This document shows positions 17,696 to 26,262 of a stretch of DNA of 64,000 nt, one piece after another. This stretch comes from Nocardiopsis sinuspersici (lineage in GTDB: Bacteria > Actinomycetota > Actinomycetes > Streptosporangiales > Streptosporangiaceae). Under the pieces are notes generated by a model, which had not been told where the DNA came from, searched no databases, and was given only the letters and a program-made list of their open reading frames with translations. The position numbers and the translations under genes are program-made. Within the stretch, counting starts at the first letter, position 1, and the number at the start of each line of letters is the position of its first letter. The stretch covers positions 62,001-126,000 of the forward strand of contig VWVT01000018.1 in NCBI GenBank assembly GCA_008638415.1. Reading direction: 5' to 3'.

Positions 17696-18838
17696 GTGAG
17701 CACGCACCACTGCTCCGCCTGGGAGCTGTTCGGTTCCGCCTCCTTCCTGCGCGCCTTCACACGCGTGCTGGGGTGCGGGCCCTGTTCCGCGGACGGAACC
17801 GCGCAGGGCTGCTCGGGCCATTCCGAGCAGTTCTGCGACTACGTCGACCTGTGCGCCGAGTACTGCCCGTGCCCGGTCCACGGAGGCGATCCCGACGGCG
17901 TCGTCGCCGTGCGCATGCGCCGTGCCGCACCCGGCGACACCGGCGTCGACCGCACCGCCGCCCACCGGCTGCGCGACGCCCTGGACGACGTGCGCCGTGA
18001 CCGCTCCTACAAGAACCTGCGCCGCGTCTACCCCCAGGCCGCCGCCGGCGGACGGGTGCGCTGCGCCTTCTCCGAGCGCCCGCGCCGCTGGGCGCAGCGC
18101 CGCGACGTGGCCCGGGTCGCCACGGACCTGGTCGACCAGGAGGCGCTGGCCATGCTGGTGCTCACCGCGGGCTGGGGCAATCCCGCGGCCGACCTGCCCG
18201 AGGACATCCACCCGGGCGAGACGGTCTCCTTCACCGAGGACGGCAGCGCCGTACCCGTCGCCGACCTGCGCGGACGCGCCGTGGCCGCCGTCAGGGAACC
18301 GCCCATGGTCTCCACCGCCACCGGCGACTACCTGCTGCGCAAGCTGGCGGAACTGGCCTCGGGGCGCGACGCCGACCCGGGCCGCACCTTCGACCAGCGG
18401 CGCCGTCTGCTGCTGCGCGGGCTGCTGCCCGGCATGAGCGGCGAGGACGTCGCCCGCAGGCTCACCGGTGTCCTGGGGCGGATGGCGGTGAGCATGCCCG
18501 ACCACTTCCGGCTCGTCCAGCAGGCGCGCGGCCGGGCCCGCAGCGCCCCCTACTCCCCCGTTCCCGACGCCCCCGAACCGGTGGAGGAGGACTCCGGGCG
18601 GCGCGAGGTGCTGGGCGCGCGGGAGCGCGCGTGGCTGGAGCGGGCCGCCCTGGAACTGACGGCGCGGGCCCAGGGGTCGCGTGCGGACTTCGAGGCCGAC
18701 CCGCAGGGCGCGCTGGACACCCTGCTGTGCGCACTGCTGGAGGGGGGATCCGTTCCCGCCCTGTGGTCCCGCGCCCAGGACGACCCCGACACGCGTGCGG
18801 ACCTGCTGGAGGCGCTGGCCGAGACCATCGACGGCTGA
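17696..18838 (+). CDS. cysteine-rich protein of unknown function, flanking the CRISPR locus
   Basis: 380 residues with no recognised family. The first 62 residues hold eight cysteines (6, 27, 30, 39, 47, 53, 57, 59) and histidines 4, 5, 42 and 62, a pattern suited to zinc or iron-sulfur binding. The rest is soluble, rich in Arg, Ala and Asp, and probably helical, with no signal peptide or membrane segment. The GTG at 17696 follows GGGGAGAAG. Downstream it converges on the cas run with a shared hairpin between. Its own strong promoter and its place between the CARF gene and the cas genes suggest an accessory defence role, but this is inference. Confidence 0.75.
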   Translation: MSTHHCSAWELFGSASFLRAFTRVLGCGPCSADGTAQGCSGHSEQFCDYVDLCAEYCPCPVHGGDPDGVVAVRMRRAAPGDTGVDRTAAHRLRDALDDVRRDRSYKNLRRVYPQAAAGGRVRCAFSERPRRWAQRRDVARVATDLVDQEALAMLVLTAGWGNPAADLPEDIHPGETVSFTEDGSAVPVADLRGRAVAAVREPPMVSTATGDYLLRKLAELASGRDADPGRTFDQRRRLLLRGLLPGMSGEDVARRLTGVLGRMAVSMPDHFRLVQQARGRARSAPYSPVPDAPEPVEEDSGRREVLGARERAWLERAALELTARAQGSRADFEADPQGALDTLLCALLEGGSVPALWSRAQDDPDTRADLLEALAETIDG

Positions 18839-18859
18839 CCGGGGGCGCGGCGGCTTCCC

Positions 18860-18890
18860 CGACCGGGCGGACCACCCGTCGGCCCGGTCG
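18860..18890. terminator. hairpin between the cysteine-rich gene and the cas run
   Basis: Inner stem CGACCGGG/CCCGGTCG (18860-18867 with 18883-18890), extended outward imperfectly by GCGGCGG and CCGCCGCC. It sits between convergent genes. Confidence 0.6.
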
Positions 18891-18962
18891 TGTCCGGGGT
18901 TCCCCGCCGCCTCCGAGGCCCCGGCCGCGCCCGCGGGCCCCGAGCCGTGCCCGGGGGTCCCC

Positions 18963-21194
18963 TCACGCCCGTCCGGACCACCCGGCGTCGTGGAACCGCC
19001 GGGTCAGCGGGGGCAGCACCGGGTACTCGGCGAACTCGCGCAGCGACATCACCGCGGTCTCCTCCCAGGGCAGGCGGCCGCGCCACCGGCCGGCCAGGCA
19101 CACGTCCACCGCCTGCTCCACCCGCCGCCACCGCCGGGGGTCGGACCCACCCGGCAGCCGCCTGCCCACCAGCGCGGCGCCGAACGCGTCCAGGAACCCC
19201 TGGACCCGGTGGCCGTCGGCGCGTACGACCCCGGCGTCCGGACCCGGGTCCAGGGCGCGGGCACGCCGGTCCACCAGGTACAGCTCCGGCCTCAGGTGCA
19301 CGCTGCCCATGCCCAGCGACTTGCCCATACCGACCTTGTGGGCGTACTCGGGGTCGGCGGGGTCTCCCCCGTCCACCGGGTTGTCGAGCAGCAGGGCGCG
19401 CAGCAGCACGCCGAGTTCACCGTCGGTCAGGTTGGTGAAGGTGACGCGTGAGCGGAAGGTGAGGCCGTCGCGGAGGGGGACGATGTCGCGCTGGGTGTCG
19501 CGGGGCGGTTCGGCCCGCGCACCGGGCGGCAGCACCGCCAGGCCCAGTTCCTCCCGGGCGCGCTCGTCGTAGCGGACCGGGCTGCCCAGTTCGGCGCGGT
19601 GCCGGTGCAGGTACGCCTTGTACCCGCCCAGGCGCACCCGGCCCTCGTGCGACCACGTGATGATGTCGGGCCGCTCCCCCGAGGCCGCGTCGGGGCCCTG
19701 CACCAGGTAGTTGGCGAAGCAGCCCCGCTGGGGCGAGAGCAGTTGGACGCGCAGGACCGCGCCGTCGGGGTAGTCGGGGCCGGGGTCGGTGCTCAGCGCG
19801 CTGCCGAACGACACCCGCCCCTTGGAGGCGCCCGCCTCGCCCGGGAAGGTGTCGGTGTCGCCGAACAGGGCGCGGCACACGTCCACGGTGCGGCCCGCCA
19901 GCGCGGCCCGGTCGGGGTCCCCGTGCTGGGGGCCCAGGACGGGCGCGGGCAGGGCGCGACGGATCGGGTTGTCGTCGCCGACGGCGATGCGGTAGCCGCC
20001 GGAGCGGCCGAAGGAGACCACCGCCCCGGAGGGGTCGAGGTCGAACCAGACCGGTTCGAGGCCGCGCCGGGGCAGGCCGCCGCCGCCGGCCCCGGCGACC
20101 GGCTCCCGCACGGGGTCGCCCGGGCCCGTGCCGAGGGTGTCGGGGAAGGCGGCGCGCTGGTAGCCGGTGACCTGCTCGGCCGACTCGAACAGCTCCACCA
20201 TGGCGTCGGGGACGCGCAGGCCCCCGCCCAGGTCGGGGGGCCGGGGGAAGAGGTAGGCGTTGCGGCGCTCACCGGCGGCGACCCCGGTCAGGACGAGCAG
20301 GGCGTGCACCACGCCGCCCCGGCCGAGGCCGCGGGCAGAGGCGGCGCGGGCGTCCAGGTGGGCGCGCGCCTCCTCCGCGGTGGGCGCGACGGCGGCCACG
20401 CGCCGCTCCCCGGGCAGGTGGACCGCGTGCACCCACCGGTACTGCAGGCGTCCGTGCTGTTCGTGGGTGGTGGGGACGTAGGTGTTGTTCCGGGGCGGGT
20501 CGGGGAAGTCCTCGACCCCGAAGTCCCACGTGCGCAGGCTCTCGCGCAGGACCGCGAAGGGCACCTTGAGGGCCTGGCCGGGCTCGTCGGACAGGGCGGT
20601 GGCGGGGACCTCGACCACGTACCAGTGCCCGTCGGCCCGCGAGTGGAACAGGAAGCCCTGCCTGGTGCGCAGCCCGGCGCGGCGCCTCCGGTAGTGGGAG
20701 TGCTGCTGGGCCATGACCTGGCGCGCCCGGGTGGACAGGGCGCTGTCGGTGCTGTCGGGGTCGATGCGCACGGGCGCGCGGAAGAACAGCATGGGGGTGT
20801 TGACCGGTCCGGTCTCGCCGCCGGTGAGCATGCGCACGGTGTTGCGGACCAGACCGCGCAGGGTGGAGCCGGGGAGGGCGGGCAGGCGGCGGTCGCCGTG
20901 GGGAAAGCGCAGGGACGCGCTCGCCCGGCCGCGTTCGGGGGTCTGGCCGACGAAGGTGGGGGTGAGCGTGGTCAGGGTCAGGTCGATCCACCCCGAACGG
21001 GTGCCCGGCACCGTGCGGTCGTGGCCGCGCAGGAGCTCGTCGGCCGAGTGCTCGCCGTGCAGGTCGGAGGCGGGCATGGGAGTGTCGGCGAGCCGGACCA
21101 GCCCGTAGGGCGCGGTGGCGTGGAAGCGGCCCTCCCGGTGCGCGGGCACGGGTGCCCCGCCGGGCCGCGCGGCGGCCTCGCGCGGGTTCACCAC
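18963..21194 (-). CDS. large RAMP-superfamily Cas protein (TIGR03986-like)
   Basis: 743 residues. The N-terminal RAMP signature LPGSTLRGLVRNTVRML is at about 107-123 and the C-terminal glycine-rich HKVGMGKSLGMGSVHL at 619-634, both typical of RAMP domains that grip crRNA. Size and order resemble the large III-D RAMP family I know as TIGR03986; this assignment is from memory. GTG codons at 21194 and 21191 both overlap the upstream stop; I use 21194, preceded by GGAAGGGGA. It is the last gene of the leftward coupled run and likely forms part of the effector backbone or its target-cleaving subunit. Confidence 0.8.
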   Translation of the reverse strand: MVNPREAAARPGGAPVPAHREGRFHATAPYGLVRLADTPMPASDLHGEHSADELLRGHDRTVPGTRSGWIDLTLTTLTPTFVGQTPERGRASASLRFPHGDRRLPALPGSTLRGLVRNTVRMLTGGETGPVNTPMLFFRAPVRIDPDSTDSALSTRARQVMAQQHSHYRRRRAGLRTRQGFLFHSRADGHWYVVEVPATALSDEPGQALKVPFAVLRESLRTWDFGVEDFPDPPRNNTYVPTTHEQHGRLQYRWVHAVHLPGERRVAAVAPTAEEARAHLDARAASARGLGRGGVVHALLVLTGVAAGERRNAYLFPRPPDLGGGLRVPDAMVELFESAEQVTGYQRAAFPDTLGTGPGDPVREPVAGAGGGGLPRRGLEPVWFDLDPSGAVVSFGRSGGYRIAVGDDNPIRRALPAPVLGPQHGDPDRAALAGRTVDVCRALFGDTDTFPGEAGASKGRVSFGSALSTDPGPDYPDGAVLRVQLLSPQRGCFANYLVQGPDAASGERPDIITWSHEGRVRLGGYKAYLHRHRAELGSPVRYDERAREELGLAVLPPGARAEPPRDTQRDIVPLRDGLTFRSRVTFTNLTDGELGVLLRALLLDNPVDGGDPADPEYAHKVGMGKSLGMGSVHLRPELYLVDRRARALDPGPDAGVVRADGHRVQGFLDAFGAALVGRRLPGGSDPRRWRRVEQAVDVCLAGRWRGRLPWEETAVMSLREFAEYPVLPPLTRRFHDAGWSGRA

Positions 21195-21940
21195 CGGAGT
21201 CCCCTTCCGCTGATCTCGTCGCCGGTGCCCACGTCGAACTCCGGCCCGGTCGGTTTCGTCCCCGTACGCATACCGGTGAGCCGGTGGAAGGCCACCCCGA
21301 CCGCCCCGGTACCGGGGTCCTCGGCCCAGTACTCGCGCACGGTCAGCCAGGTGCCCGAGCTCTCCAGGGCGGTCACGCCGTCGGGGCCGGGGCGCGGGCG
21401 GCCGGAGAAGTCGGCCCACTCCACCGGGAGGACGGCCCGGGTCCCGGAGGGCTCCCGGGTCACCGCGAGGGGCACCTCGCCGTCCAGGGTCCGGCTGTAC
21501 TCGGGGCCGTTCCAGCCCTGGAGGAGGAAGGACCGGTCGCGCGGGCGCAGCCACTCCGGGAGCGGTCCGGGCGCGTCGGCACTGATCCATCCGGCCCCGG
21601 CGCCCTCGCCGACACGGACCTGTGCGTGCGGGCCGAACACCAGGACCTCCAGGATCCGCCAGCGGTCGCCGGCGGGGCCCGGCGGAGGGGCTTCGCCGGT
21701 GGGCGGCTGGTCCGAGCGGCGCCACCGCGCACCCGGGCAGGCGCCGGTGACGCGGCCGTCGCCGAGTTCGGCGAGCAGCCACTGGGGACGGCCGGGCGAG
21801 CCGGGGACGTCTCCGGTGCCCGTGTCGAGCAGACGGCACCGCCTGCCCCGGGTGAAGACGTCGGTGAGGACCGACTCGACCTGGCCGTCGGTCAGGCGGT
21901 GGACGGTCAGGCCCCGCGGGCCCGGGGGGTCGTGGTTCAC
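21188..21940 (-). CDS. csx19: Csx19-like CRISPR-associated protein
   Basis: 250 residues, soluble, with a central ILEVLVFGPHAQVRV strand pattern and a FLLQGWNG segment. These recall Csx19 (TIGR03984), a family specific to type III-D loci with no known catalytic motif. The start is a GTG whose TGA overlaps the previous stop (GTGA), and its own end overlaps the next gene by 7 nt. Without a profile search the identity rests on position, length and this pattern. Confidence 0.65.
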   Translation of the reverse strand: MNHDPPGPRGLTVHRLTDGQVESVLTDVFTRGRRCRLLDTGTGDVPGSPGRPQWLLAELGDGRVTGACPGARWRRSDQPPTGEAPPPGPAGDRWRILEVLVFGPHAQVRVGEGAGAGWISADAPGPLPEWLRPRDRSFLLQGWNGPEYSRTLDGEVPLAVTREPSGTRAVLPVEWADFSGRPRPGPDGVTALESSGTWLTVREYWAEDPGTGAVGVAFHRLTGMRTGTKPTGPEFDVGTGDEISGRGLRW

Positions 21941-23562
21941 CGGGGTGCCTCCTCGGCGTCGTCGGGAGCGAGCGCGGTACGCAGGGCGGCCGACCAGCCG
22001 CGTGCGGTGGCGGCCTCCGCGCTGTCGGGATCGAACACGGCGGCGAGCAGGTCCACCGTGTGCGGCGGGCCGCCGTCGCCTGGACGGGTGACCAGAAGGG
22101 CCCGGGTCGCGGTCAGGCGTCCGTTCCCGCTGCCCGCGCCCGCGCCGAGGGTGTCGAAGGGTACCGTGGCCAACTCGCGCACCAGGAGGGTGAGCAGGCC
22201 GCGCACCGCGTCGTCGGGTCCGCGCACGTCCACGACCGCCTCGGCGCTGCCGCCGCAGTGCAGGTCCGTGGTGAACAGGCGGCCGTCGACGGCGTCGCCG
22301 AACAGGGAGTCCACCGTCAGGCGGGTGGTGGTCAGGGGCGCGCCGCCGGTGAGGACGGGGACGGTGCGCAGCCGGATCCGGGAGGGGCGCGGACGGCCGT
22401 GGCGGTCGGTGTCGGCGCCCCACCAGCGCCCGTGCCAGTCCCGCCAGCGGCCGGTCGGGGATCCCAGGTGTTCGGCGGCGTCCCGGACCAGGCGGCCGCC
22501 GATCCGCTTGAGCAGGGCGAACAGCGCGGTGTCGCCGAGGACCGGGGCGAGGTGGACGGCGGGCTGGTACGGATCCGTCACGGCGGGGCGGTGCCGGTGC
22601 GCCCGGTCCGCCTCGCCGGTCCGCTCGTGGTCGGGAGGGTCGCCGACCATGAGCAGCCCGGGGCGGAGGCCGTGTCCCGGAGGGCCGGTGGGGTCGGACC
22701 GCTCGGCGACGGCCAGGGTCAGGTGGAGCTCGTCGCGGTGGCGGCGGTCGGGCTGGTCGGCTCGGGCGGCCAGGTGTGCGGCGGCCGCCGTGCGGCCGGA
22801 GGCGCGCAGCTCGGCGGTCAGGGCGTCGGCCAGGTCGGCGGGGGCGCCGGCGAGCGCGTCGGCGCCCTCCGACCAGCGCCGGGCCCAGGAGCGGGCGTGG
22901 TAGGCGAACCAGTCGTGCTCGTCGGCGAGGTCGTGGCGGCGCGCCGCCCAGTGGGTGGCGCGCACGGTGCCGTAACCACGGCCGGTGCGGCCGCCGACAC
23001 CGGCCCCCGGCCCGGAGGCCCCGGGGCCGGCCAGGCCGTCGGTGGCCAGGAGCAGCAGGGTGAGCAGGCGGGCCTCGTCGGCCGGCGCGCACACGCGCAG
23101 GCGCATGTGCGCGGTGAGGACGGTGCCCGCCGGCAGGATCTCCCACCGCCAGACGCGTCCCGGCTGGACGGTGCCGGAGGCCGGGTCCACCCGCGTACCG
23201 GTCCGGACCGCGACCGCGGTTCCCTCGGGGAGTTCGGCGAGGGCGTCGTCCACGTCCAGGGCGCTCGTGGCGGACGCGTCCGGGTTTGTGGGGGTGTGCG
23301 CCCGCGCGGCGCCCATGAGCGCGCGGACGCTGTCGGGGTCACCGGTTCGCGAGGCGAGTTCGTGGCGCAGCAGCCCGGCCAGGGTGGTGGCGCGCAGGCG
23401 GGGCGCACCGGTGCCCGGGTCGCGGTCCACGGGCAGGTCCGCGTCGCCTCCCACGGTGTGGCGGGGAACGGCCCGTGCGGCGCCGACATGGGTGTCGGAG
23501 AGCAGGCACAGCCGGAGGGCGATCTCCCAGAGCACCCCCGGACCGTCGGGCGCCCCGCTCAC
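21937..23562 (-). CDS. double-RAMP type III Cas protein
   Basis: 541 residues with two RAMP units. The N-terminus has LCLLSDTHVG and a glycine-rich loop GAGVGGRTGRGYG (186-198). The second unit ends with GAGAGSGNGRL (473-483). Such Cas7-like subunits wrap crRNA, and some cut target RNA through an Asp in the N-terminal loop; Asp23 of SDTHVG is a possible counterpart. The start is a GTG overlapping the Csx10-like stop (GTGA). It may represent two fused Cas7 backbone subunits. Confidence 0.8.
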   Translation of the reverse strand: MSGAPDGPGVLWEIALRLCLLSDTHVGAARAVPRHTVGGDADLPVDRDPGTGAPRLRATTLAGLLRHELASRTGDPDSVRALMGAARAHTPTNPDASATSALDVDDALAELPEGTAVAVRTGTRVDPASGTVQPGRVWRWEILPAGTVLTAHMRLRVCAPADEARLLTLLLLATDGLAGPGASGPGAGVGGRTGRGYGTVRATHWAARRHDLADEHDWFAYHARSWARRWSEGADALAGAPADLADALTAELRASGRTAAAAHLAARADQPDRRHRDELHLTLAVAERSDPTGPPGHGLRPGLLMVGDPPDHERTGEADRAHRHRPAVTDPYQPAVHLAPVLGDTALFALLKRIGGRLVRDAAEHLGSPTGRWRDWHGRWWGADTDRHGRPRPSRIRLRTVPVLTGGAPLTTTRLTVDSLFGDAVDGRLFTTDLHCGGSAEAVVDVRGPDDAVRGLLTLLVRELATVPFDTLGAGAGSGNGRLTATRALLVTRPGDGGPPHTVDLLAAVFDPDSAEAATARGWSAALRTALAPDDAEEAPR

Positions 23563-25400
23563 CCGGCGCCTCCCCCGCCGGGCCGTCCCCCGTCCTGTTC
23601 GGCGCGCAGGGCGCGGGCGGCCTCGGCCAGCCACGAGGAGACCAGGGTCAGTGCGAGGCGGGGTGCGGCGCGCCCCTCCCATTCGCGGGCCCGGGCGGAG
23701 AGGGCGCTGGGGTGGTCGTCGGGCGGAAGGCCGTCGGGCAGGGAGAGGTCCACGGCCGCGATCGCCCGGGCGTAGGCGGGGCTGTACACGGGGTCGGGCC
23801 GGTTGTCGGACCACCAGGCGGCGGCCGTGCGGGCGGACAGTCCCTCCAGCCAGGACTGGACGGTGACGGGTTCCCGTCCGCCGGGGCGGACGAGGCGTGC
23901 GCGGGCCAGAGCGCGTACGGCGCGGTCGTACGGGGCCTTGTGGGCGTCGGCGGAGTCAGTGGCCGTGCGTCCGGTCGAAGGCGCGGTGACGGTGCGTTCG
24001 AGGGCGGCCAGGGCGCTCTCGGGGGTGGGGTGGGGGTGGACGGTGGCCTCGCGCAGGCGGCCCAGCAGGTGGGGGGTGAGCGGGTCCAGCCGGTGCGCCG
24101 AGGCCCGGGCCAGGGCGCGGGCGTGGTCGCGGACGGGCTCGACGGCGGCGTTCCACAGGAGTTCGTCGTAGAGGGAGCGCAACGGGCCGTCCCGCTCGGG
24201 GAGCGGGGGTTCCCCGACGGGGACGGCCCGGCCGTCGGCGAGGGGGACGGTGCCCGGGACGCGACCCGCGAGGGGGACGGCCACGGGGGCGAGGGGTTCG
24301 GGTCCGGGAGGGGGCGGGGACAGCAGGGTGAACTGGCCGTGGCCGTCCACGACGCGCTCTCCCAGGGGGTGCGCCTCCAGGTCGCGGGCCTGGTCGGTGG
24401 TCAGGTCGCGGTCCAGGCGCAGCCGGACCACCGCACCCGGGCGGGCGGCCCAGCGCTGGGCCATGGGGCCCTGGTAGCCGCGGTGGTAGGCGCCGACGAG
24501 CCCGGCCTCCACGTGGCTGGCCAGGACGTGCGCGCGGACGCCGGGCAGGCGCCGGGCGAGGAGGTCGAGCACGGCGGGCACCAGGGCCTGGGGGCGGGCC
24601 TGGCCGTCGGCGCCGACCAGCAGCGCCGGGGAGAGCAGGAGCAGGTCGACGGGTGTCCCGGCCTCCCAGGAGCGCGCGTGGACGGGGTCGACCCGGTCCG
24701 GCGCCAGGAGCCGGTCGGGGTCGACGGGGGCCACGTGGACGCCGCCGTGGGCGCGGGTGCCCCCGGAGCCGAGGGTGAGGGTGCCGTCGGCCTCGGCGAG
24801 GAGGGCCGCGATGCCTTCGGCGAGCCGCTCCAGGGCGTCGGGGTCGGGGGCGCGCAGTTGCCAGCGGGCCTCGAAGACCTGGCCGGGGTCGACGCTGGTG
24901 GTGAAGAAGGGGACGCTCCGGGCGGCCTCGCCCGTGCGGGGTCGGCCGAGGTACTGCTCGGCGGTGGTGCGCACGGCGGCGCGCAGGGAGCGGTCAGGGG
25001 TGAGGGGGTCGCGGACCGCGCGGTAGGGGGTGGCGGGGTCGGTGTCGCCGAAGGCGTCGACCGCGGTGTCGCCGTCCTTGCCCGGGGTGTAGAGGTAGGC
25101 GGGGGCGGGGTAGGCGACGGCGGCCCGCGGGGCGGCTCCGGGGAGGCCGGGGTCCGCACCCGGTTCCAGCCGTGGGTGGGCGGGGGCGAAGCGGACCTGT
25201 GCGCCCCGGGCCACCCAGTCGTGGAGTTCGCGTTCGCGGCCCGCGCGCCGCAGGGCGGCGGCGAGCATGCCGCGCTGGGCGCGTCCGCCGATGGTGTGTT
25301 CGGAGTCCACACGCAGCGGGTCGAAGGAGGTGCGCACCGCCAGGGTGTCGGTGAGGACGAGGCGCAGCGGCAGGTACCCGTTCACCGCGAGGACGTCCAC
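23559..25400 (-). CDS. csx10: Csx10-like RAMP protein
   Basis: 613 residues. It begins with a beta-rich LPLRLVLTDTLAV strand, then the RAMP loop IGGRAQRGMLAAAL (37-50) and AQVRFAPAHPRL (67-78), resembling the Csx10 pattern (vrF-x-x-AyP) used to define type III-D. A later YQGPMAQRW motif is also present. The GTG at 25400 follows GGAAGGGGGAC. An in-frame ATG at 25514 (MNTSHVQYP) would add 38 low-complexity residues and cannot be excluded, since it begins in an AT-rich island. It probably caps the crRNA 5' end (Cas5 role). Confidence 0.75.
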   Translation of the reverse strand: MDVLAVNGYLPLRLVLTDTLAVRTSFDPLRVDSEHTIGGRAQRGMLAAALRRAGRERELHDWVARGAQVRFAPAHPRLEPGADPGLPGAAPRAAVAYPAPAYLYTPGKDGDTAVDAFGDTDPATPYRAVRDPLTPDRSLRAAVRTTAEQYLGRPRTGEAARSVPFFTTSVDPGQVFEARWQLRAPDPDALERLAEGIAALLAEADGTLTLGSGGTRAHGGVHVAPVDPDRLLAPDRVDPVHARSWEAGTPVDLLLLSPALLVGADGQARPQALVPAVLDLLARRLPGVRAHVLASHVEAGLVGAYHRGYQGPMAQRWAARPGAVVRLRLDRDLTTDQARDLEAHPLGERVVDGHGQFTLLSPPPPGPEPLAPVAVPLAGRVPGTVPLADGRAVPVGEPPLPERDGPLRSLYDELLWNAAVEPVRDHARALARASAHRLDPLTPHLLGRLREATVHPHPTPESALAALERTVTAPSTGRTATDSADAHKAPYDRAVRALARARLVRPGGREPVTVQSWLEGLSARTAAAWWSDNRPDPVYSPAYARAIAAVDLSLPDGLPPDDHPSALSARAREWEGRAAPRLALTLVSSWLAEAARALRAEQDGGRPGGGGAG

Positions 25401-25578
25401 GGGTTCGTCCCCCTTCCGCGTTCCGGTGGCCGGGGACCGCACCGCGGTGTGCGCGCCGCCGTCGCGGCCTCGCCCGGGGGCACGGTGCGGGTACTGGACA
25501 TGAGAAGTATTCATGTTCTCGCGGTGGCTCCGCATCCCCGTGGCCGGGGGGCCGGCGGGCCCGGCACGGGAGGAGGGC

Positions 25579-26262
25579 TCATACGGGTGCGCCCCCACGG
25601 TCCCCGCGCCCGCCCGCGGGTACGGCCAGGCGCAGGGTCACGGCGTGCGGGTCGGTGTCGCCGGAGCCGGCCAGGCGCACGTCCACCCGGCCCCGGCCGC
25701 GCGTGCCCCGCAGCCCGATCCGGGTGGTGGCCAGGCAGGCGCGGGCCAGCAGCCGCCAGTGCTCCTCACGCGGCGGGGAGGCCCAGGTCAGCGCGGCGGT
25801 CAGGGTCAGCCCGGGCAGGAGCACCCGGTGGGTGCGCAGGCGGCCCGGTTCGGGAGCCCCGTCCGGACCGGCCTCGATCCCCGACTCCAGGGTGGTGTAG
25901 GCGTCGGTGACCGCACGGCGCAGGGTGGAGCGCACCGGTTCGGCGCGGCCGGCGAGCGCGCGGGCGACCGCCGCGCGCACCCGGTCCCCCAGCACGGCGT
26001 GGCCCACCCGCAGTATCCGGTCCGCCCCGTGGGAGCCCCCGCGGCCGAAGAGCTCGTCACGGGCGCCGGCCAGTCCGGGCGCCACCGCCAGCGCGTCGGA
26101 CGCACCGGCGCCCAGCCGCGCGGCGAGGCGGTGGCGGGGCAGGTGGGGCAGTCCGTGCTCGTCGGTGACCACGTCGGTGTCGGCTCCCGTACCGTCCGCG
26201 CTGGCGCCGACGAAGAGCGCGGGCGAGGCCAGGTGCACCACGACGCGGTCCGGGCGGCTCAT
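25579..26262 (-). CDS. single-domain RAMP Cas protein
   Basis: 227 residues. The loop GLPHLPRHRLAARL corresponds to the RAMP insertion-site motif, and the glycine-rich GLRGTRGRGRVDV lies at 183-195. ATG overlaps the cas10 stop (ATGA), so it is translationally coupled to it. It could be a Csm3-like Cas7 backbone subunit or a Cas5-like protein; the segment DTDVVTDEHGLPHLP is reminiscent of both. A 178-bp gap follows before the Csx10-like start, the only sizeable gap in the run. Confidence 0.75.
   Translation of the reverse strand: MSRPDRVVVHLASPALFVGASADGTGADTDVVTDEHGLPHLPRHRLAARLGAGASDALAVAPGLAGARDELFGRGGSHGADRILRVGHAVLGDRVRAAVARALAGRAEPVRSTLRRAVTDAYTTLESGIEAGPDGAPEPGRLRTHRVLLPGLTLTAALTWASPPREEHWRLLARACLATTRIGLRGTRGRGRVDVRLAGSGDTDPHAVTLRLAVPAGGRGDRGGAPV

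Noticed and set aside
23559..25514. Frameshift or fusion in the Csx10-like gene
   Set aside because: The frame is continuous with RAMP motifs throughout; the only uncertainty is the start codon.
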